DNA of 64,000 nt, from the NCBI GenBank assembly GCA_022560025.1, contig JAFISE010000072.1, forward strand, positions 89,385 through 153,384, in the 5' to 3' direction. This DNA is from Stagonosporopsis chrysanthemi (Eukaryota; Ascomycota; Dothideomycetes; Pleosporales; Didymellaceae). Positions 11,893 to 24,774 of the stretch are shown here, one piece after another; the stretch's first letter is position 1, and the number at the start of each line of letters is the position of its first letter. The notes under the pieces were generated by a model that saw only the letters and a list, made by a program, of their open reading frames with translations, made no database searches and had not been told where the DNA came from. A program made the translations under genes and the position numbers.

Positions 11893-12599
11893 CTTTCTCT
11901 CTTTTATCTTAGCTTAGTCTCTTAAGCTTATTTATATAATATAGGCTCTGCCTTAGTAATTAGGTAAGTTGTCTTAACAATGCCTAAACAACACTCTGCT
12001 AAGAGTACAGCCTATTATTAACATCTTACAGCTACTATTAACACGTTTAGAATAATTATAATTTAGAAACACTCTACTTATTATAAGCATAAGTGTATAT
12101 ATTAAGTCTATATAAGTTAAGAGAAATATATTAAATATATTAGGCAGAGTTAACATTATAATGTCTGCGTAATATAGTTAGAGTTTACCTAGCTAGTAAC
12201 TTAAAAAGAGAAGTTGCAGTTATAGATAAAAGAAACTTAGAAGGCATAGAGTAATATACTTAGGGCCTCTAAGAAGGCGCTAGAAGAGTTGCTTGTTGTA
12301 TACGCGCGCAAAGGGCAGTTGTATTAACAAATAGTTTTGTTAGATTGTTATACTAAAGAAGTAATATTTGTAGAAGAACAAGGCATTACAAAGTAAGAGT
12401 TAGAAGAGAGTACTATTATATTTAATAGTTCTTCTAAGGGTCTTTCTGTTTATTTGTTGCCTAGCACCTAGAGTGTCTTTAAAGATCTAGCGCTAGAGTA
12501 CTAGTAAACCTATAACGTAGTGTTGTCTAATTAGCCTTCTAGAATTTCTATAACAGCTACTAGCAGTTTATAAGGTACATTGCTAGTCTCTACAAATTT
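11893..12599. other. Unassigned internal region of composite element
   Basis: From about 11,981 the plus strand begins a short frame, MPKQHSAKSTAYY, followed by a stop and then more Arg/Lys-rich, stop-broken translation to about 12,440. I do not recognise a domain. It may be an inserted fragment of another element or the 3' region of the gypsy element; nothing in it is intact. Confidence 0.4.
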
Positions 12600-15500
12600 T
12601 CTATGTTAAGGTATTTTAATTATTTAACAAGGTACTTGTTATTATAACTTTTCCTATAGTATTTTATTATTATTTTAATTCTTTACTTATTATTACTATT
12701 AGCTTAGTAGTTTAAATCTTTCTATATTAGTATTTGTAAATTAGCTAGTTCTAGTAGTAATATAAAAGACACTAGGTAGATCTTTGTATTATTTAGGAAG
12801 TCTAGTTAATATTTAACTAAGCTAATCTAGTTTAAAATAAAAAATAGTCTTACTTTAACTTTGTCTAGTTTTGTTGTTAATCTCTATGTGTAAAAGTTTT
12901 CTATAAAGAGACACACTTTATCTTCTTCTTTTAGCTAAGGTACTGTTTTTTTTAAGTTGTCTAAGATATTGCTTATAACTAAGCTTTAGTAATATTATTA
13001 AGCAATTTTAAGTGTATGTTCTTTAGTCTCTGTATATACTAAGGATATTACTAACTTTATTTAGATATTACTTTTAAAACTTTGTATAAAGAGATTAAGA
13101 TATTGTCTATAACTTGTAAAGAATAGTATATAGCCTATTACTTTTAATTTCTTGTTATTATATATAATTTGTGCTATAGGCAAGAGTATAACCTAGTTAT
13201 TCTGCTGCTAGTTACAGTATATGTAGAGGTATGTCTTGATTATCTAGTTTACTTGTTCTGTCTATCTATCTGTCTGCAGATAATAGGCTGTTAAAAGTTT
13301 CTTCTTAGTTCCTACTTCTATAAGAAACATAGTGTAGAAGTTTAATATAAAGAGCTTGTCTCTATTACTAATAATAAATTTAGAGATACTAGAGTATTAA
13401 ACAATTCTATTTAGAAACACTTATATAAGCTAGTCTACAGTATAGCTGTGTTAAAAAGCTACAAACTTAGTAGCTTTTCTAAATTTATCTACTACTATAG
13501 ATATTAAATTATACTTATAGTCTATAACAGAGTCTTTATATATAAGTAGCTGTGTAACAAAATCTATAGTAATGTTTGTCTAAGGCGCTGTTAGTAGGTC
13601 TATTACTTTAAATTCTTAATATTTTACATGCGTACTGTGTTTGTTTAATTAGCAAGCAATATAGTTCTTAAAATACTTAGTAACCTTATTCTTTAGATTT
13701 AGGAACTTGTAGTATAATCTACTAAGTTCTATAGTGCAAATAATTCCTAGACATCTTTAAAGTATATTATTATAGTAATCTTCTATAATCTTTGTCTATA
13801 ATTTGTCTAGTACTTATATTAGTATATATTATTCTTTCTAAACTTATATAATAAGGTAAAGCTAGTATAGTAGTCCTAAAGATCTATCTTTCTTAATTCT
13901 TAAAATAGCAGCTTTATTAATTGTCTTCTTACCTGCAAGGTTATATCTTTAGCTAAGAACGTCTACACTGCTATTGTCTTTGCCTAAAGTGTATAATATC
14001 TTATATCTGTAATAACTAGATATTTCTAATTATTCTACTTGTCTTCTGTTTAACACCTTAGTAGTAGTAAAGTATACTAAGTTCTTATAATTAGTATAGA
14101 TTGTAAGTTCTAAACAGCTTTCTGTGTATACTTGCTAATATTCTAATAATAAGATAATTGCTAATAGTTCCTTATTATACGCATTGTATTTTTCTTCTAG
14201 TTCTAAGAACTTGCATTACTAATAGGTAATTAAGAGCTATAATCTATCTTTTTCTTGCGTAATACATACTCTTAGTACTAAATCTAAGGTATCTACTTCT
14301 ATTTGCATAGGTTTATTTTTCTTATATATAATTACTATTACAGAGTTAATATATGCCTATTATAGTAACTTTAATACATTATCTTGTTCTTTTCTCTACT
14401 TAAAGATTGTGTCCTTCTAGGTTAGCTTTGTAAGTAGCACAGCATTCTTAGAGTAATTGTTAATAAAGCGTTTGTTAAAGTTAATAAAGCGTTTGTTAAA
14501 GTTAACAAACCTAAGAAATTCTTTAATCCCTCTAACTATTATTAAAGAAGGCTAATTCTTTACTATGTCTATCTTAGTATTGCTTATCTTTACTCTGTGT
14601 TGTTCTTAATAAACCCTAGGAATTCTACTTCTTTCTTGTGCTATTTGCACTTCTTAGGTTTTAGTTTGTAGTCTGCGTACTTTAAGTAATCTAGCACTTT
14701 AGTAACATGTTAAATATACTCTTCTAGTACTTTTAAGTACACTAAGATAATGTCTAAGTGTACTACTACTACTTGTTTTAGGTATACTCTAAGAACGTTA
14801 TTAATTAACTTCTAGCACATAGCTAGCATATTTATTAGACTAAACAGTGTAACTAGGTACTAATAAAGTCTATATTATGTTTTAAATACTATCTTCTTAT
14901 CTTTGCTTTTCTTTATATAGATAAAGTTGTGTACTTTTTGTAAATCTAGTATTGTAAAGTACTAAGCTTCTTATTATTAATCCTGTAACTCTGTAATATT
15001 AGGCAGAGTGTATTAATTCTAGATTAGAATATTATTAAGCTTTTAAAAGTTAATATAAGGTTGTAGCTTACTACCTTTCTTAGGTATTAATGTTATAAGG
15101 TACTCTGCAGGTAATTCTAACTATTTTATATTATTAAGCTTGTAAGACTATACTTAAGTTATTAAATTAATTTATTAGTACCTTTAATATAGATTAGACA
15201 AAACGTTATTATATATAAAGAAAATATTTAGTAGTTACGTGTTTATAGCTAAGCTGCGCACCTAAGTACTTAAGCAAGAAGCTTAGAGCTCCTTAGTAGT
15301 AAGCTAAGCAAACGAGCACCTTATAGGTAAGCTATCTAATTAAGCTTAAGCTAACTAGCTAAGCTTATAACATCTAATATATATCTTCTTAAGGTTCTCC
15401 TTAATATATTTGCATAATATAATAACTTCTTTTTATAATAACTAGTATAGTAGCCTAAAAATTAATTACTTTTCTTCTTAGATCTTAACCTTGTAATCTA

Positions 15501-16290
15501 AGGCCTTATACTTAGGCAGAGCTTCTACTATAAGCTCTTCTTTAAACATCTATATATACTGTCTATACATATTAAGAATAGTAGAAAGTATACTTTTCTC
15601 CTTAACTATTACTTTGTAAGCTAGGGGCTAGTTAGTCTCTATGCAGTTAACTACTCTATCTTAGCAGGTCTTAGTTAAAGAGATATTACTAATCTCTTTC
15701 TTATCTATTAGCTACACTATAGGCTGTATAAGATCTAGCTGCGTTATACTATAGTTACAGCACTCTAATAAAAGCTTATTGCGCTTTTATTCTGTTACTA
15801 GGTTATACTTTTATAACTAAAGCAATCTTAATATAATATTATTAGCAGCTATCTCTAGAACGTTTAGAGTTATCTACTTATAGTAGTTCTATATCTTAAG
15901 AGACTTTAGTACTACTTTGTAAGTTACTACTAATTCTCTTAGTATTAGTTCTCTGCTAGTAACTTGTAAAAAGCACAGTCTTGTCTTTCTTTACTTAGTT
16001 ATACCTTTATAATTAATATATAAGCTAGTTGTTCTTAAAACTTATTCTTTTTCTATATATTCTATACAAGCTTATACTACTTAGTATTAGATTACAATAA
16101 GTGTTAAAGCTGTTTCTTAAGTCTTTTAAGTACTTCTAGGTCCTCTTTAAGATAGTTCTTAGCTCTTACAACATTGTATAGGTATTATTACTATTTAGTC
16201 TTTTCTTAGTGTGTATTACGCTCTATTCCTACTATGCTATCTTCTGTAAAGTTACTATGTTCTTCTACTTATTTAGTAATACAAAAGCAG
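12600..16290 (-). pseudogene. Ty3/gypsy gag-pol remnant, copy A
   Basis: This stretch aligns with copy B over most of its length. For example 12,640-13,800 matches 16,550-17,720, and 14,400-15,170 matches 18,320-18,540 plus 20,396-20,900 across the inserted transposon. The reverse transcriptase active site reads HLDIIL on the minus strand near 14,741-14,775, where YLDDIL is typical. The right end carries a piece of gag (16,050-16,290) and breaks off there. It lacks about 620 bp that copy B has near 21,530-22,150. Stops are frequent throughout. Confidence 0.75.
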
Positions 16291-16440
16291 AGTATCAAAG
16301 CAAAGAGCTGCAAAGAAGGCTAAGTGCCTTGCAAACAACTTAGAAGGCAAAGGCAAAGACGTCTAGGCTAAGGAGATCAACTATCTTGCTATAGCTGCAC
16401 AGATTACATTTTCTCCTATAATATAGTCTACCCTTAGGTA
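16291..16440. other. Junction patch between pol copies
   Basis: This 150-bp piece is visibly less damaged than its surroundings and reads open on the plus strand for about 20 codons, rich in Lys and Ala. It shows no match to either pol copy. It marks the junction between copies A and B and could be a filler or remnant of another element. Confidence 0.45.
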
Positions 16441-19400
16441 TATTAATTAAGCTACTTTGTTTAGAATTATTCTAGTAGTTCTTAGCAATTTATAAGGTAC
16501 TTAATAGGTTTCTATGTTTTCTATATCTAGGTAACTTAACTATTTAACTAAGTACTTATTATTATAACTTTTCTTACAATATCTTATTATTTTTTTAACT
16601 TCTAACTTATTATTACTATTAGCTTAGTAGTAGAAGTCTTTCTAGATTAGCATTTGTAGGTTAGCTAGTTCTAGTAGCAATACGTAGAATACTAGGTAGA
16701 TCTTTGCATCCTTTAGCAGGTCTAGTTAGTAGTTAACTAAGCTAATTTGCTTTAAAATAAAAAATTGTCTAACCTTTACTTTATCTAGTTTGTTTATTAG
16801 TCTTTGTGTGCATAGACTTTTAGTAAAGAGATACACTTTATCTAATTCTTTTAGCTAAAGTGCTGTTTTTCTTTTCTAGTTTGTGTAGGAAATTGCTTAT
16901 AACTAAGCTTTAGCAATATTGTTAAGCAATTTCTAGTACACGTTCTTTAGTCTCTATACTAAAGATATTACTAACTCTGTCTAGACAGTACTTTTAAGAC
17001 TTTGTACAAAGAGATTTAGGTATTATTTATAACTTATAAAGAAAAGTATATAGCCTATTACTTTTAATTTCTTGTTAATATATATAATTTGTGCTATAGG
17101 CAAAAGTAAAACTTAGTTATTCTGCTGCTACTTAGAGTATATTTAGAGGTATATTTCTATTGTCTAGTTTACTTGCTCTATTAATCTATCTGTATATAGA
17201 TAATAGGCTTTTAAAAGTTTCTTTTTTATTTCTACTTTTATAAAGAATATTATCTAGAAGTTTAAAGTAAAGAGCTTGTCTCTATTACTAATAATTAATA
17301 TAGAAATACTATAGTGTTAAATAATTCTATCTAAGAATACTTAAGTAAGCTGCTCTGCAGTATAGCTATGTTAAAAGGGCACAAATTTAGCAGCCTTTGT
17401 AGATTTATCTACTACTATAAATATTAAATTATACTTATAGTCTGTAATAGAGTCTTTATATATAGGTAGCCGTGTAACAAAGTCTATAGTAATGTTTGTC
17501 TAAGGCGCTGTTAGTAGCTTTATTACTTGTATTTCTCTATATTTTATGTGTATACTATCCTTGTTCTATTAGCAAGTATTATAGTTCTTAATATACCTAG
17601 TAATTTTGTCTTTTATATTAAGAAACTTATAGTATTATTAAGTACGTTCTATAGTGTGTATAATTCCTAAGTGTCTATAAAGCATATTATTATAGTAATC
17701 TTCTATAATCTTTGTTTTTAATCTGTCTAGTACTTATATTAGTCTATATTGTTCTTTCTAAACTTGCATAATTAAGTTAAGCTACTATAATACTTCTAGA
17801 GATCTGTCTTTATTAATTCTTAGAATAGCAGCTTTATTAACTGTTTTTTTTACCTATAAGGTTATATCTTTAGCTAAGAGTGTCTACTCTACTGTTGTCT
17901 TTGCCTAAGGTATACAATATCTTAAATTTGTACTAACCTAGTATTTCTAACTATCTTACTTATTATCTATTTAGGACATTTATAGTAGTAAAGTGTACTA
18001 GGTTCTTGTAATCTATATAGATTGTAAGGTCTAAATAACTTTCTGTATATACTTACTAATACTCTAGAGATAAAAGATAATTACTAACAGTTCTTTATTG
18101 TAAATATTATAGTATTCTTCTAGTCCTAAGAACTTGCGTAAGTAATAAGCAATTAGGTGCTATTGTCTATTCTTCTCTTGCGTAATACATACTCCTAATA
18201 CTAACTCTAAGGTATTTATTTCTATTTATATAAGCTTATTACTTTAAAATATAATTAGTATTAGAGGGTTTGTATACACTTGTTACAGAGACTTAAATAT
18301 ATTATCTTGTTCTTTTCTCTACTTAAAGAGTATGTTCTTCTATATAAGCTTTGTAAGTTGTAAGGCCTCTCTAGAGTAAGCTTTAATAAAGTGTCTATTA
18401 AAATCAATAAACCTAAAGAATTCTAAAATCTCTTTAACTATTATTAAAGTAGGCTAATTGTTTACTATATCTGTCTTAGTATTACTTATCTCTACTCTAT
18501 ATTGTCTTACAATAAACTCTAGGAACTCTACTTTTTCTTTAACGTATGTTATAAGCAAGTAACGTGTACAAGCAAGCAACACACTCTACTAACTTTGCGC
18601 ACCTCTCTTATCTAAATTTATAATAGCTCTACGCAACGTTACTTAATTACTCTTAAATAAAGTAGATGTACAGCTTGCTATCTTATTTATTAATGCTTAA
18701 TAAATCTAGGGCAATTGTCCTGCTGCAGCAATGTACAACGTAGCTAAAGCAACGCTCTGCTGCTAACGCGCTAAGATACCTGCCTAACGCAATTGCTAAC
18801 CTAACTTAAGGAAGCTTACTAAGGTAGAAGAGGAGGTAATTATTAGACATATACTTAACTTAGATTCTTGTAGATTTGCGCCTACGTACAAAGCTGTACG
18901 TAATATAGCTAATAATCTACTTGCTGTGCGCAGCGCTAGTTAAGTTAGTGTCTACTAGCTGCGCAACTTTATTAAGCGTACAGACAGTCTTAAGACACGT
19001 TTTAATTAAGCGTACAATAGGCAGCAAGCTCTATGTAAGGATCTAGTCCTAATTAAGAGCTAGTTTAAGCTTATAAAAGAGACAAAGGCTAAGTACAGTA
19101 TCTGTAATAATAACGTCTATAACTTTAATAAGGCTAGCTTTATAATAGGCAAGATTACAACTTAGCTTGTTGTAACAAGATTAGAGAGGAGAGGCAGGCT
19201 AAAGAGCATCTAGCCTAGCAACTGTAAATAGGTAACAGCAATTGCTGCTATTAACGCTGCTAGCTAGTCAGTCCTGCTGTTTATTATCTTTGCTAGCTAG
19301 TATTATCTATCTGCTTAGTACAAGGAAGCAGAGATACTATGCAACTAGGTAATTACAGTTAGCAACAATAGCTAGATAAATAACAAGCTAAGAGTAGAGT

Positions 19401-22400
19401 AGCTAAAGTACTTTAATACTTATACAAAGACTTATATCTTTAGTATGTGTTGCCTGCTTGTCCTTAACAGCTACAAGAGCTACTACTCTCTTAAGTTTTA
19501 AGAGCTTTGTAAAGAGAACAATATCTACATGCTCTGCATGCTGCCTTACTTATCTTACCTGCTACAGCTACTTAACGTTAGCTGCTTCTTGCTATTAAAG
19601 CGCACGTATAGCTGTAAGGTTAAGAGCCTTATCTGCTACTACATTAATTATATTACTAAGCTTAAGTTCCTGCTAGCCTTTAAGGCAGCGTACAATTAAT
19701 TGTTTACTTTAGCTAATATCTGCTTAGCCTTTTAAGGCGCAGGCTTTATACCTTTTTAGCTAGATACTGTTCTATTAAAGCTTAACGTGCAGCTGCGTAC
19801 ACCTACTCTAGCTGCCCTACTAGAGGCGCTCTAGAAGGCGCGTACGCTAAGCAACATACGCAAACTTAAGGCTTAATTAACCTTAATACGTAAGCGCGTG
19901 CGCTAATATAAGAGCTTATTGCCTGCTTCTATTATTAAAGCAATTAATTAGCTTAAGAAGAGCGCTAAGGTAATAATACTCTTAGCTAAGTTAATGTGTA
20001 ATTAAATTGCTAGCCTTAAAAAGGCTAATAAAGCAGCGTTAGCGCATAAACAGCGTAAAAAAAAGCGTATACAGCAGCGTAGAGTCTTAACAAAGAGAGC
20101 TAGAAAGGATCTACTTATTTAAAGTAAGGCTAATTAGCAGATTGCTTATAAGCAGCGTTAAGGAAGAGAGTAATTAGGCGTAAGCTGCTAGGCTCTTGCG
20201 CGCTATAAGAAGTGCAGAGAGACTAGATATAACTCTTGTACGTGTAAGAAAGATACTTTAGATACTGCTTAATCTACTCTATTAGTATCTATATATTGTC
20301 TTATAAGGTAGTTAAGATATACGCATGTAGAGGTGCGCAAAGTTAGTAGGGTGCGTTACTTGCTTGTACGCGTTACTTGCTTATAACATACGTTATACTA
20401 TTTGCACTTCTTAGGTTTTAATTAGAAGTCTATTTACTTTAAGTATTTTAGCACTTTTATAACATATTGTATATACTCTTCTAGTATTTTTAAGTACACT
20501 AAGATATTGTCTAGATATACTACTATTATCTTATTAAAGTGTGCCCTTAGGACATTGTTAATTAACTCTTAGTATATAGCTACTGCGTTTAGTAGACTAA
20601 ATAGCATAACTAGGTACTTATAGAGTCTATATTGTGTTCTAAATACTATCTTCTATTCTTTACCTTCCTTTACATAGATAAAGTTATATACTCTCCTTAA
20701 GTCTAATATAGTAATATACTAAGCTCTTTGTAATTAATTCTACAACTCTATAATATTAGGTAGAGAGTATTAATTCTTAATTATAACATTATTAAGCTTC
20801 TAAAAGTTAATATAAAGTTACAGCTTGCTATCTTTCTTAAGTACAAATATAATAAAGTACTCTGTAAGTAGTTCTTATTATCTAATAAGTCTCTTCTTAA
20901 GGTTCTCTTAAATATATTTACGTAATATATTAAGTTTCTTTTCTAATAATTAGTATAGTAGCTTAAAAGTTAGTTACTTTCTTTCTTAGAGCTTAATCTT
21001 ATAATCTTAGAGCTTATACTTAGGCATAGCTTTTGCTGTAAGCTCTTTTTAAAACATCTGTACGTACTGTCTGTATATATTAGAGATAGTAAGAAGTGTA
21101 CTTTTCTCCTTAACTATTACTTAGTAAGCTAAAGGCTAGTTAGTCTCTATGCAGTTAACTACTCTGTCTTAGCACATCTTAGTTAAAGAGATATTACTAA
21201 TCTTCTTCTTATCTACTAGTTACATTGTAAGCTGTGCAGAATCTAGCTATATTATACTGTAGTTACAACGCTCTAATAAAAGCTTGTTGCGCTTCTAATC
21301 TATTAGTAGATTGTACTTTTATAACTAGGACAATCTTAATATAACATTGTAAGCAGCTGTTTCTAGAACGTCTAAGGTTATCTGTATATAGTAGTTCTAT
21401 ATCTTAAGAGACTATAGTACTACTTTGTAGGTTACTACTAATTCTCTTAGTATTAGTTCTCTGTTAGCAACTTATAAAGGGTACAGTTCTTTCTTTCTAT
21501 GCTTAGTTATGCTTATTTAATCAATATTATATTAAGATATATAATTTCCTTATGCTTCTTAGTCTACTATTACTATTATCTATTAGCTATCTAGTACAAT
21601 AAGAATCTAGATAAAGAAAGAGGCGTTAAGAGTATTATTATATTAATCTCTAGACCTCTATAAGCTGTTATTATAGCATATTCTGTAGTATTGCCTTCTA
21701 TAGTGTCTAGTTATACGTCTTAAAAAGACTTGTTATATATAGCAAACTTATAAATTTCTTTTAGGCTAAAATATATTATATACTTAGAATTAAAGTATTC
21801 AGCCTTATTATTACTATTATATTCTTTAATATATACTAGGTATATTATTAGAATTGTGTTAATATCTATAGTACTAGAAAAGTAATATATATAGTGTTTG
21901 CTAAAGATATATTCTATATATCTTGTTTGTAGATATTTTAACTATAGTTAGTAGTATCTATCTTTCTTTATTAAAAACTACTTTGCTTCTAGCTTTTTCT
22001 CTTTATAGGCTTTGCAGTAGTTATAGTAGCAGTGTACCTTTAGTAACTAGTAGTACTTCCTATTTTATATATCTTAGAAGATATTCTTAGTAGTGCTTAA
22101 TAGTGTTAGTGTAAGTCCTCTGTCTATAGTATAAGCAGGCTTCTAGTATAGTATACAAGCTAGTTGCTCTTAAAACTTATTCTTTTTCTATACATTCTGT
22201 ACAAGCTTATATTACTTAATATTAGATTACTGTAAGTATTATAGCTATTTCTTAAATTTCTTAAGTACTTCTAGGTCTTCTTTAAGATAATTCTTAGTCT
22301 TTACAATATTGTCTAGGTGTTAGTACTATTCTATCTTGTCTTAGTGTATATTACACTCTGTTTCTACTATATTATCTTCTATAAAGTTGCTATATTCTTC

Positions 22401-22815
22401 TACTTGTTAGATAATATAAAAGTAGAGTATAGATAATACTTTTTTATATAGTGTAAGAGCCTTACTATATATATTGTAGTAGTTCTTATTAGAGGTAATA
22501 TACTCTTTGTCTCTAGATTCTAACTGTTTAGAGTCTTCTATAAAGCGTCTAAGATCTTTAGTAAGTACTTTTTACTTACTATTATTAGTGTTGTTGCTAG
22601 TAAGTATATTAAGTTGCTGCACTACTTTGTTCTTGCTTTAGCAGTCTCTAGCAAAGTGTCTTACTTTGCTATATCTATAACAAGTTACTAGAGACTTGTT
22701 CTCTTCTTAACTACTCTTGTCTTTTTTATTCTACTTTTCTAGCTTTTTGTCAAGGTTAGAAAGGTTTATTACTTCTTAGCTATAGAAACTACTATTTATA
22801 CTATTATAGACTTTT
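16441..22815 (-). pseudogene. Ty3/gypsy gag-pol remnant, copy B
   Basis: On the minus strand, gag comes first: a zinc-knuckle sequence at 22,682-22,641 in which the second Cys has become Tyr (C-x2-Y instead of C-x2-C). Reverse transcriptase follows, with YLDNIL near 20,501-20,530, then RNase H and integrase-like sequence down to about 16,500. A Fot1-type transposon interrupts it at 18,542-20,393. The gag N-terminal part is missing beyond 22,815, where similarity to the first gag fragment (1-1,250) stops. It is non-functional. Confidence 0.75.
18542..20393 (+). mobile_element. Fot1/pogo-type DNA transposon with TIRs
   Basis: The element is 1,852 bp, bounded by TA (18,540-18,541 and 20,394-20,395). 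Its ends are inverted repeats of about 65 bp beginning ACGTATGTTATAAGCAAG. The plus strand reads as a pogo-type transposase: FVRRTDSLKTRFN, a CENP-B-like DNA-binding region, then YNFNKASF near 19,111-19,141 where family members have YNFDETGF with the first catalytic Asp. Lower down come INYITKLKFLLAFK and a basic C-terminal tail. Note that the catalytic D reads as N here. Scattered TAG and TAA codons make it inactive. It inserted into gypsy copy B. Confidence 0.9.
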
Positions 22816-23587
22816 TGCAAGAGATAACTTTGTAAGCTAGTCTTCTAGTTTAGCGTAGGTGCTGTTTAATAGCTCTAGCTTAGGAACTAGGTACTTACTA
22901 GTAGTAAAAAGAGCATAAGCTCTAGCCTTCTTAGCTATATTATAGTTATTGTTAGCACGTCTATACAACAAGTTAGAGTTAATAAGAGTATAAGCTAGCA
23001 AATAGGTTTAAAGTACCTAGTAGTAGGTATTAGAACCTAGCCTAAGCTACTAAGCTAAACAAGCACTAAAAAGAGTAACAGTACTTACAGACTATAAGTA
23101 CAGGCTTAGAGCAGTACTATATTATTACTATTAGCCTAGCTAGAGTCTAACAGTCTAGGGCCTAATAGCTAGAGGCCTAATAGTAAGTAGAGGTTAGGTT
23201 AGAGTTGCACAGACCTAGGTTAGAGTTAGGTTAAGAGTACTTACTAGAGTACGTAATTTTAAGTTGTAATAAATAGCTTATCTTGCTACAGAATAACTCT
23301 GTTATAGTAAGCCTACTACAGTGTATAATAATAAGTAGTAATAATTAGCCTTCTTACTACAGGATAAAATCTTCTACAATATTAGTACAATCTCTACTCT
23401 ACTCTAACTCTAAGTAGAGACAACTTAACCTTTACCTACTTAGTATTAACTTAGTGCAGGTAGAGGTTAGGTAGAGGTTAAGTACTGTTACGTGCTACTC
23501 TAACCCCTACCTAACTCCTACCTATTTACTAGCCTATAAGAGTAGTATAAGTTTACAAGGTAGTAGATATTTTTAGAGTATCTAAAA
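22816..23587. other. Internal region with direct repeats near the right LTR
   Basis: The sequence replaces the expected gag N-terminus of copy B. It holds an inverted copy of the 125-bp repeat (23,028-23,152) and a run of related GGTTAGGTTAGAG, GGTAGAGGTTAGG and ACCCCTACCTAA motifs between about 23,195 and 23,525. No coding sequence was recognised. Confidence 0.5.
23028..23152 (-). repeat. 125-bp LTR-like repeat, copy d
   Basis: Read on the minus strand it starts TGTTAGACTCTAGC and ends TTCTAATA, the same ends as copies a and b. It lies inside the composite gypsy element. No convincing 5-bp duplication could be read at its borders. Confidence 0.65.
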
Positions 23588-24094
23588 TATTATAGTTGTA
23601 CTTTAAGCAAAGCTTATAAGCACTATTTAACTAGTTCTTAAGGATAAATATAGTAATAAGAGGTTTGCTAAGGCTAGTAGTAAAGAGTATAGATATAATC
23701 TGTCTGTCTTAAAAGCAAAGAGTAATAATAAGTAGTATAGAGTAGACTGTCTAGCTAAAAAGTAGAGTTAAGATCTAATAACAAAGATTATTACTTAGGT
23801 TGAATATAAACTCTAATAACTATGTTTCTATGTTGTTATATACTAAGAAGATATACAAAGTCCTTAGGTGTATTAGACTACTAATTGCAGTAATTGTTAA
23901 TTAGACTAATTACTAATTATACTAATTGTACTAAGACTAATTATATTACGTAATTACCTAGGCTTTTGTTAGGCTTATAACTAGCAACCTATTATAATAT
24001 TACTAATATATAATACTTTAGCCTGTATAAGTTAACTATACTATATTATCTTGTAATTATTTCTATACGTTTAGTGTTTCTAGAGATTGTAATA
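23588..24094 (-). repeat. Right LTR (5' LTR of minus-strand element)
   Basis: This 507-bp repeat matches the LTR at 11,417-11,892. It starts TATTATAG and ends TGTAATA, followed by the target duplication CCTTG. An internal expansion of ACTAATT-like units around 23,890-23,950 accounts for the extra length. Differences between the two LTRs are mostly C/T and G/A, in keeping with RIP damage after insertion. Confidence 0.8.
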
Positions 24095-24772
24095 CCTTGC
24101 TAGACTGTCTTTAGCTTTCTTTATCTCTCTAAAGCTATAATAAATACTCTTAGAGAGATCTAGCCTATTATAAAGCTTGTCTTATTAAAGTAATATATAT
24201 TATTATCTTAGATGCTATACTTAGCTTTTATACTAGCTACTAAGCTAAACTAGCTCTATATAACCTCTAAATCTTTATACACAGCTTACTTATACTTATA
24301 TCTATAATTAGACTTTATATTAAGCTCTAGCTAATACTTTATAAACATACTAGGCTAGTCTATACTAACAGGGCTTAGATTATACTTAGTGCGCAGAGAA
24401 TTAGCTATAGCAGCTATATCTACTAGCTAGAGGCTAGATCTTTGTATTTCTAGCTTAAGTATATACTTAACAATTATTATCTTTTTATTATTATTATTTA
24501 ACTTGTTAAAGTTAGGCATAGTATTACCTTATAAAGATTGTCTAGTATATTAATAGCTTAGTATACTTTAAGGCACTTTATAGATAGCTGCAGCATATTA
24601 CTAAGAGAGATTTACGTCTTTTTTAAGAGCTTAAAGTGCAAGCTGTATCTAAGCTTCTTAAAATATATTAATAATAGGTTTTTATTTAGATATTAGTATA
24701 GAAAAGTTACTTTAGTAGGGGCTTAGAAAAGTAGCTTACATGCCTGTCAGCTTGCTTGCCTATAGAGTACGT
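24095..24772 (-). mobile_element. Pogo/Fot1-type transposon, copy 2, right fragment
   Basis: Bases 24,110-24,600 align with about 7,780-8,290 of pogo copy 1. The end at 24,772 reads, inward, ACGTACTCTATAGGCAAG, the terminal inverted repeat of that family, and is followed by TA at 24,773-24,774. This is the continuation of 11,066-11,416 beyond the LTR insertion. Confidence 0.8.
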
Positions 24773-24774
24773 TA

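Larger units (their letters stand above)
11417..24094 (-). mobile_element. Composite LTR/gypsy element with two pol copies
   Basis: Two similar direct repeats bound this 12.7-kb unit, and the pentamer CCTTG flanks it at 11,412-11,416 and 24,095-24,099, as expected for LTR integration. The internal region holds a minus-strand gag-pol (copy B, about 16,440-22,815) and a second, shorter minus-strand gag-pol (copy A, about 12,600-16,290). No LTR lies between the two. Copy B carries a 1.85-kb DNA transposon. The arrangement suggests unequal exchange, template switching or a partial duplication in one element. Family assignment to Ty3/gypsy rests on the RT motif and the zinc knuckle. Confidence 0.7.

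Noticed and set aside
11974..12156. 60-codon open frame on the minus strand in the AT-rich block
   Set aside because: Low-complexity Leu/Ile-rich translation, no ATG context or domain, inside degraded repeat DNA; chance frame.
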